NCBI GenBank assembly: GCA_030248225.1
Contig: JASANE010004981.1
Span: forward strand, 1-64,000
DNA from: Trileptium ribeirensis
Taxonomy: Eukaryota > Nematoda > Enoplea > Enoplida > Thoracostomopsidae
Direction of reading: 5' to 3'
Length of the DNA stretch: 64,000 nucleotides
Shown: positions 25,001 to 34,000 of the stretch, in pieces
Numbering within the stretch: position 1 is the first letter of the stretch
Layout: each line of letters starts with the position of its first letter
Made by a program: the position numbers and the translations under genes
Notes under the pieces: model-generated
What the model was told of the DNA's origin: nothing
Database searches by the model: none
What the model saw: the letters and a program-made list of their open reading frames with translations, nothing else

Positions 25001-28000
25001 CTGCAGGTAGGGCAATATCACCCGCAGATAAAAATTATTACCTGCAGGTAGGACAAAATTACCCGAAGGTAAAAATAGTACTCGCAGGTAAAATAGGCCT
25101 ACCCGGGAGTAAATATTTTTATCGAATATTACTAGTAGAAAAATTACTCTCTGATAATTTTTTATCTCATCCCTACCCCAATATAAGAATGCAAAAGTTG
25201 AGGATAAAAATTACTCAAAAGTTAAAATTACCTGATGGTAATTTTAAGAATACGGACCCTGGTGTCTACACTGTGAGCCATAAGGCTTTAGTACTACCAG
25301 GCTTAATGAGATTTATGTATCTTGCGTACGAAGGGCAAGAATTTATATGTATGTATATTGTACACTCACACAGTGAGGCAAAATATAGCTATTGAGGTCA
25401 TTCTTTTAACCGAACCCTCGAGTAGAATAATTATAATCCCATGAAGGAAAATAGCCAATAGCAAACGGTGGAAAGGAATAGTTAGACCAGTTCGCATTCA
25501 ACAACATTGCATATTTTCCTAGTTTTAAGCACAATGTTTCCGGAACGAAACAAACTAGAAATTGATTATAGAGAAGCCAATATTGAGCTTCTTCACCCTT
25601 TGTGAAAGTCCCAAGAAGGCAATAGCACATCACCAGCAAATTGGGGTCATTAACTTTTTTAAGCCATAGAACACTTTATTTTTAAATTCAGTGACCAACA
25701 AGGATTAAAAATAAAAATACCCTTAGCATTCACGATGTTCAGTAAATTATATTTTATAAGATGTATTTCACGTTGGATCACGAACCGTAGATGTATGACC
25801 GCACAGTATTGCAAATACTATAGCTTCATCGTATTCAGCAATGCCGAAAATCTTACGTCTCACGTCTATTCTGACAACCGAATTGAAGCAGTGACATAGC
25901 TTAATGATCTATAGTGCCAAAATAGAGCCTTTTGATTCTGATTGCTGAATTTTAGAATATTAAGTACATCAACATTGCAGGTTGAAAATTATGAATCTAG
26001 ATGTTTTGACATGTTATATAATCCTTTAACAGTATCGGTCTCCTGTATTTGTTTTTTATTTAACATTGTTCTGTGTATTTTTAAACTTCAACTCCTGGCC
26101 GCTTTGACGGCTGCTTTGACGAAAATTGTATGAAACAGCCAAGCTGTATCTCGCAGGTACCGTTCATGATTCTAACATTTGACAAGAAATATTACTTTAA
26201 ATGCCGATAGCTCCCACATGACCAAAATGACAAAGTGATCTTTATTCTTCGGCAGGCATATTCATTTTTCCAGGTCCTCAGGGGAAAATTTTTCAGTTGG
26301 AAATTGCTTAAATTTTTGGGAACTGTAAGTTTTTCCTCAGTTTTTTGCCAAGCTGCTACATATTTTTTCTGGTGTTCCCCATGTTTCCAATTTTTGCCAC
26401 CGTTTACCATGTTTTGGCCTACTTTCGTCGGAAATTTTCAATTAACCTTCGGGGTGTCGCGCAGGACGGGGGTTTGGTGCTGAACATTCGGGCATCCGTG
26501 CGTAGTCGTCTTGAGGACCCGACTCTCAGGAAGTTGTACCTCCTGTTTCCTATCGACACCTACGCTATGGCTATATGTAGTAAGCATATTATTTTTTACT
26601 ATCTTAGCTTGAGGTTAACTGTAAGCTAATTTAGTGCGTTAGTGGTATTGCTAATATTTTATTGCCCGGAATTCTCATGCAGTGCCAGAATATCGTCATT
26701 TTGTATTTCATTCATATTTAGCGCGCGAATAGCGCAATTCCAAACCTCATATTAACACACATAAAAAATATTAAGTTAACTTAAGCAATAGTTTCATGTT
26801 TCCAGAAAGCCAAAATAGACATAGAGAACAATAAAACAACTGTGCCTTCTGCGTATTCTGACGGCTACTTAATTGCAGTTTAGCACTATAGTTGGCAATA
26901 ACATTCTTTCTTTTGCTTCGCTTATTACATGCTGAACAATTTTAAAAGAGTTGACTTCGTTGGATCTCAACAAATATTGTGAATGTGGTGACTATAGTGT
27001 CGACATTACTCCTGAAACAAGTCATGAAAAAAATTTGATCGGTTCCTGGTACTTTCATATTAACGTTGTTGGAAATGATTTTAAGCACGGTGTTCAAGTA
27101 TGCACGCAGCGACATTATTAAAATGACATTGAATTTACGGTCGCGTCTAATTTCTACCAAATTTATCCTCCATACTTTTGTGTATTCGATGTGGTACTTA
27201 TGTTGCTCATGAATAGAGCAGTGATGAGGTAATGTATAAAATCCTGTCTTGAATCCTATACCAATAAAAAAGATAAAAATGTAATGGCGTTTACGGTATA
27301 AAGGATTAACTATAAGTAAATTGTTTGTTGTTGTATAACAATGTATGATATGTAAGAAACATGATGGTATCAGATTGACTATATGGTATGCACTATATTG
27401 TCGTTGACATGCTATATTTTAAACAGAAAAATTCTGGTTAATATCTCAATAATGATTAAAATTATGTAAACATAACGGTTTTCTGTATGCGGCGCACGTC
27501 ACCTTTGGGGGTCGTACGTTTATATGGCAAGGAAGAACAACGACTCGGTGTCTGGTGTTCTCGGGGCGGCAATCCCATCGGATTAGTTCTAGGCATAGTG
27601 TACAACCCACTTAAACCAATCGCTAACCTGCAACCCGGTCTGCACTTTGTTGCGCGAAGAATGCGTGGACAAAACTTGTAAAACATGGACTGCTTATAAC
27701 TTCCGAAAGTCTTTAATCGCTGGTAACAAGAATTTGACTGTGTCTATTCACACTATTGTCTATTGTCTGTTTGGATCAGACCTGTTTTTGATCCGATTGC
27801 CACGAGTATTATATATTAAGTGTTTACACTGCATCTGATCCGTAACGATAAAGATAGAGCACGCACAATTTTACGTCAACCGAGTCGGATCAGACTCAGA
27901 TGGTTTAGCATGAAAAGTACATAATATGCACACGCACAAGGTAGGTGTTGAATTTGGTCGTATTGGAACCTATCAAATGCAATGTAAACACATATCGGAT

Positions 28001-31000
28001 AGGATAAGATTAGGAAGGATCGATCGGACGCAATGTGCATGCGGTCTAATCAGCTTCATTTCTATATCGCTTCGCGTAGCGATATCTAAAGATGCTAAAA
28101 TACAAGACAAAATAATATAGTTGTAGAAAAGTAAATGCAGTTAAATGACATGGACAGAGTTTGAGTTTTACATTTTCTAATCGAATTTCATCGCAGCAGG
28201 TTGCACGTTTAGCCGATCATATTGACCCTAAACGTTCGTCTCTTAGCTAAGCGTCTTTTGGGTGAGAAAATTTTGGCCGTCGAAATGTTGTACTTCTTCG
28301 GATCACCTTTATATTTGTAGTACACATTTAATTAAAAAATGTAAACCGGCTTACTTTGATGTAAACAAAGGCCCAGTCAGGTGTAAGACAACCGTCAAGT
28401 CATTCTGCCATTCACGCAATGACTCGGCTTTATTTGAACTGTTTTGCATGTTTTTTATTCTTACGCCGTAATTTACTATGAACTTTATTTAGGGGAAAGG
28501 CGTTGTTGAATTTAAAAGTTTCGCAGGTGTTTTTGAATCGTAATTCGACGAAAACATCTCAGACAAAAAAATCAGACCTCGTAATAATTATATGCATTAT
28601 TACATTGAATGTATGTCAGCAGAACCTTGTTAATCAGGTGGTTTCATTAACACATAACGTACATAGTACGCCGCATAAATTCAGTCTGAAAAAAGTCAAA
28701 AACAATGTTACAGCTTGACGGCTGTGGTAATAAGAAGCAATTTATTAAAAAAATATCTTACTTCGAAAATGCATCTATTGGATAATGCATAACTGAAAAG
28801 TAGTCGTACGAGATACCCAAATGATCGATTTCATCAGGTGTGTATTTTAAAAAGTTATTTGCGGCGTATCGAAAAATGTTATTCCATTTGACGGAAACAA
28901 ATTTATCGCGATCAGCGCGTGATTGCTCATGAAAAAAACCCAGTGTATGCAGCAATTCGTGAGCAACAATTCCAACTTTGTCGCATCCTGGGCCTGCAAC
29001 AAAATTATAAACATAAGTCAGCTAGTGAAGATCATTCGTTGATGAAGCTGCGATGTTAATACGACCAACATTGGACTAGTTCATTAGAGGCATATTACAC
29101 CTGAGTAGAAAAAAGATTTAGTCATGGAATGTCTTAATATATGCTATGTTAGTTCTTAACTCTTTATCAAAATTTTATGACATCTAATTTTAAATTATCG
29201 GTAAAAGTAAGTTATTCAATTATAATATATAGATCACAGCGTTCGAAGTATTGTAAAACCCGGATAAATACAGCATGAATGAAGTAAAAAGCGTTTCGGC
29301 CGTGCTGTCATATCACCGTACACTAATCCGATTAAAATGCAAAATATGCAAGTAGGTCATATTTCCCTTTTTACTTTACGGGTCCGAATTTTGGCCTTTA
29401 ATTAAAGAGCCGAGCGTCGTCTAGCGACAGAACGGCGGTGACTCCCACCTCAATCTTGTGAGAACAATGTACGTGGGACTTGCTGCTAAATGCGGGAGGA
29501 TAAATAGAGCGACCTGAAATCAAGCGTGACGCCACGAGTGCTGACTCTATGTAATAACAAGGCATGAGAAAATGAAGAAAATATATGTGTATTATAAAAT
29601 TTTTTACATCTATTTTAGGTGAGGTGCTATCATAACACAGAAGGGAAAGCATAAGCTTAAACATGTATCGTCAACTAATATATATTATTTTAAAGATAAA
29701 TCTATCAATGAAAAAATGATATGTCCATCGATTTGCCGAATTCGATTAATACTAGCACGAAAATTTATGCAAAAACGTTTGGGGAGTAATTAGTCTATAA
29801 TCGCACGACCATTAAGGGTCATAACGTTACAACAATAATTTCAAATTCTTGCGTAAATCTGAATCATTAAAACTCTGCTAAAAATAAACTATAATTGTTT
29901 ATTAATCTATTATATTTAACCATTTCATACGAAAATCGTTTGAATGCATTTATTGGCTTTACCAAATGAAACTTCTTGTAGACCGCCGTTGAGTCCGATG
30001 AATGAATAACACCCTCGCTTTGAAACAATGCGAATATAATTGCGGTCGCTTTCAAGCTTTCCTCTCTGAAATTCATTCAACCTAATACAAAATTAACCAA
30101 CAGGATACAAAATTTCTCCATTAATCTCACAGGAATACATACAGTCTATGAATAAGTAGCAGATCAATATAGAAATGCGTTACACATTAATTAAATATTT
30201 ATATATATTAAATATTTTCTATACATAAAAATAATAAAAATTTTCATTTAGTTAAAATCACGAGAACAACATCGATTGGTTGGTCGATTGAATTTTGTTT
30301 AATTTGGGCTTTTGGTGTCTGATCAAATTATTTTCTAATTAAGTAAAAGTTGGGTTTGGTTCTAAGCACGATTGTCACTTTGTGCAATAACTTCAAAATT
30401 ATCCGAATTCACGTGATATTACATGAATTGATATCGAGATAAGCTGCAGAATTTTGCAACGGCGAGTAGCATAAACTGTTACCGGTGTACGATCGGCGAT
30501 ATTAGTTGACAAGTTCGGCATGAACAGCCGATGTAGTCTGTTTCACAAGCAGAACAAGTGAATTTGTAGAAAACGTAGTATCGAAGCAGATCACATGGCT
30601 TATCAATGAAACTGAGTGAGTGCTCGATTTTTTCCAAAATAAACTTAACTAGATGCAACAGTTAGGAAAAGACGTTTTGAAAATTGAGCTCCCTTCAGAC
30701 CTTGCTGGAAAAAAGTACCCAAAAATGGTGGTTTTAAACCCAAATTGAGGGGTTCTGTTTCAACCTGATTTTGGCTGTTAGAAGCTAACGAAAGCCGCTG
30801 TGATCGACATTCGAAATATTATTACAAAGAACTAAACCGTGATTCATTCGAAATATTATCACTAGCAATCCTTTTAGTTTCTTATATCAATATTTCGAAT
30901 GACTCACAGCTGCTTTCGATACCATCTAGTATCACAAATCAGGCTGAAAACGAAACAGTCAATTTTGTCCTAAAACTACTATTTTGGGACATTTTTTCCA

Positions 31001-34000
31001 ACAATATCAAAAATAAATTCGATCAATTTTCAGAACGGTTTTTCCTAACCTTTACAAACCAATATCGTTTATCTCGGGGAAATATCAAACATTCATTCAG
31101 TTTCAAGGATAAAATATTTGATATGACTCGACGCTATGTTGTCTACAAATTTACTTATTGTCCTTGTGAAGCAGAGCACTTGGGCTGTTCACGCCGTCAT
31201 TTGTTAAATAGGTTCGCCGAGTACCACAGGTATGTCTGCCAGAACCGGTAGGAGTTTATGCAATTCTGAATTCCAAATCCTGCAGTTTATCAGAATATCC
31301 ATATCCTTCGGATTTAATTTCTCTCTAGTGCCGGAAATATTAGGAAGAGGAAGAATGAAATTGCTTTGATGCGTAGACTATGTCGAGGAATTATTGTTTC
31401 TTTTGTTCGGAATATTTCGAATATAGGGAACGATTAATATATTTCTGTGTAAACGCGGATTATCAAACAAATTAAATTCTCATAAGCTTTACGTATATAT
31501 TGCCCATAATTGATACCTACAACGGAGCGGCGCGAAAGGCATTTGTTTCAAAAGTCGATCAATGGTGCAAAAAGCTTTTCACGCGTAACTGGGTCATCGC
31601 TAGTGTTAGTATCGCACCTACCTTTCTGTTTTTGCTGAACAGAACAAATTCATATCCGAACTCTTTTAAAACAACATTAACTGTGAAACTGTGATTTTGG
31701 TCATATAGAGTCATCCTGATATATATTTTAGGTTATAATTTCTTACTTCATGTTGAGTCGTCTCATAGCGAACTAAAGCTTTGCTGCTCTACAATATATG
31801 GTCAGATAAAGTATTTTGAAGCTATATTCTTCAAAATAAAACAAAGTTAAAAATTGGGATTTTCAAAATGGATTTTTTAATTTATCAAAAAATAAAATTT
31901 AGCCTTTTAGTCTAAATATAGTATAGTATTAACCTGTTTACTCGGTTATTTTGTTGTTTCAAGTAAAGAATGGATATATCAGACCGCAACTGGGAAGCCG
32001 AGGAACGCAAAAGTTTTTAATTTTTGTTTAAAAAATAGTAAAAAATTGAATTTCGCCAATTCAAATGACCCAAATATGTCTGAGTACTCCCGGCCGAGAT
32101 AGATGTCTTCTCAAAGTTGGCGCCATAGTAGCTCGTGCCCGATTAGGAGTAAGTGGCTTGCGGACAGTGGGCAGCCGTTGAGCATGCTTTTGTACGCGTT
32201 CAGCAGTGGGAATTTTCGTCGATTTTATTCATTAGTTGCTGTCTGAAGAACAAAGTGATTATTCGGAGTGAGTTATTACAAAAAATCTTGGTGAATCTCA
32301 GTTTTGGGATTGCTTTTATTTGGACAGGTGTCGAAGTCATAAAAATGACTAGGTTATTCTCTTTATTGGAATCTGCTTGAAAGATTGATTGTTCGTGTTA
32401 CTAGCTTCAGGCTGAAAAAAACTTGAATAATAAGTATGTCTTAAGCAATACTTGGCCACTTTTCTTGAAGCTGGGGCAAAACTCTACGATGCCCTGACGA
32501 ATTTTACAATGCCCTTAACTGTGTAAAATATTTTAAAGCTTTTGGATGACTGACGGGGCGGCAGGAAGGTTCGCTACGGAATCTGGTGAAAAGAATCTGG
32601 TATGACGAAGCTAATTACGGTAGAGTGGCATTGAAATATATTCTGAAATGTCTTCCAAATTTAATATTTAAATTTAGATTTTTTATTTCCTGAATAACTG
32701 AGTAGAATTAATTCTCTGAGCCCTAAGGTATGAACATATAGTGGAGGCTAAGACCCTAATTTGTGCTAGCACCAGCAAAATTTTCAATTATGTGATATTG
32801 TAATTATCACAATGTAGCAATACTTTTGCTAGACATAAATGTTAAAAATGCCAAAACTGCGTTCGAATACATGCATAGCAATCTTTAAGATAAAATATTT
32901 ATTCACTAATTATGAATATCAAATCCTTACGAATTTTACGCAGGTATATTTCTTGTACTGGTTGATAGCATGACTGATAAGGATTTTCTTGTCTTCTGTC
33001 ATCGATGGTGATAATGTAACTGGCACAGTGGCGTCAGGCCACCGGTAATTGGCTCCTAGAATAGGACTTAAAATTGCATTAAAAATCTAAAATCATAACG
33101 TCTTACTTCTGCCTATCGCTGGAAGTAAAGCCTAATAATACTTCTACGTTTTGGGCGAAAATGTATTCAAATGTTATTGGTACCCCATGCTTAATGCAAC
33201 ATTTGGAGTTTATGCAAAACCGCAGAATAGATATTATATATGAGATTATCAAATTGTTTTAATGTTTTTACAGTAGCGGAAAGCACCAGTTTTACGCTAT
33301 GGATTCGTGCTATTCTTCTAAAAGTCAAGTAAGTATAACGGTGGTGAAAACGTCAATAGAATAATAAGCATGCCTCAGTTGTTTTTGATGAGACAACATT
33401 GAGGCCATACAAATACATAATGGTTTTACTCACATAGATCGAGAAATAGCGAATTTCCACAAGTCTACTTGATGTCCAAAACGAGAAATGAAGAATAGAC
33501 AAAGAGGTCAGACAGATATAGCAAGATAATGAACCTTTAGCTCAGATCCCTAAACTACATATCGCCTATCGAGAAGATTTCTCTTTAAATTTTATGTCTA
33601 ATATTTAAGACAAATTTTCATTACAAAAAGCCAGAGGAAATAAGTGGATGTCAGAATGGATCGTATAACTGCATCTATATAACACCTTTAAATCATTGTA
33701 TCAACAATGTTGAGTACTATTCGGTTGGATGCATTAAACAAATGAAGATTGTGCAAATTACTGTATCTTCCACCAGATTAATTAACTTAATTAATAACCA
33801 CAGTATTCTTCGTGTTATATGTAAATATGGCAACAGTCATCACTCCAGCATCATCACTGTTTTCTGGGCCGAACCGAATATAGCTATATGTACTGGACTC
33901 GTGGGGCTTTCACAACAGCAAAGCATGAATTTGTCGCAGAAGTTCCTATGTTTTTGTAAACTTTATAAGGTCGTACATTTTCGTGTTTATCTCTTTCGCC

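Larger units (their letters stand above)
21304..25261. mobile_element. About 4-kb inverted-repeat DNA transposon with hAT-like remains
   Basis: The ends are inverted copies: CAGGAGCCCGTATTCTTAA from 21304 and CAGGGTCCGTATTCTTAA on the minus strand from 25261. About 270 bp of inverted similarity follows, rich in short palindromes around TTACCTGCAGGTAA. Inside are an A/C-only tract (21600-21830), GC-rich sequence and a broken transposase-like region (23671-24560). No matching target duplication is seen (flanks TAATATCT and GTGTCTAC), so the insertion is old or the superfamily assignment is uncertain. It sits in the intron between astacin exons 4 and 5. Confidence 0.65.

Noticed and set aside
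26345..26629. 94-codon plus-strand frame with a possible acceptor and GTAAGC donor
   Set aside because: It runs antisense to the astacin gene, matches no family I know, and the upstream half is low-complexity. Too weak to call an exon.
29867..30076. Minus-strand frame starting MNFREESLKATAIIFALF, resembling a signal peptide
   Set aside because: It overlaps astacin exon 3 in another frame. The other frame encodes the conserved GCYS block and joins both neighbouring exons in phase, so the signal-like run is a coincidence.
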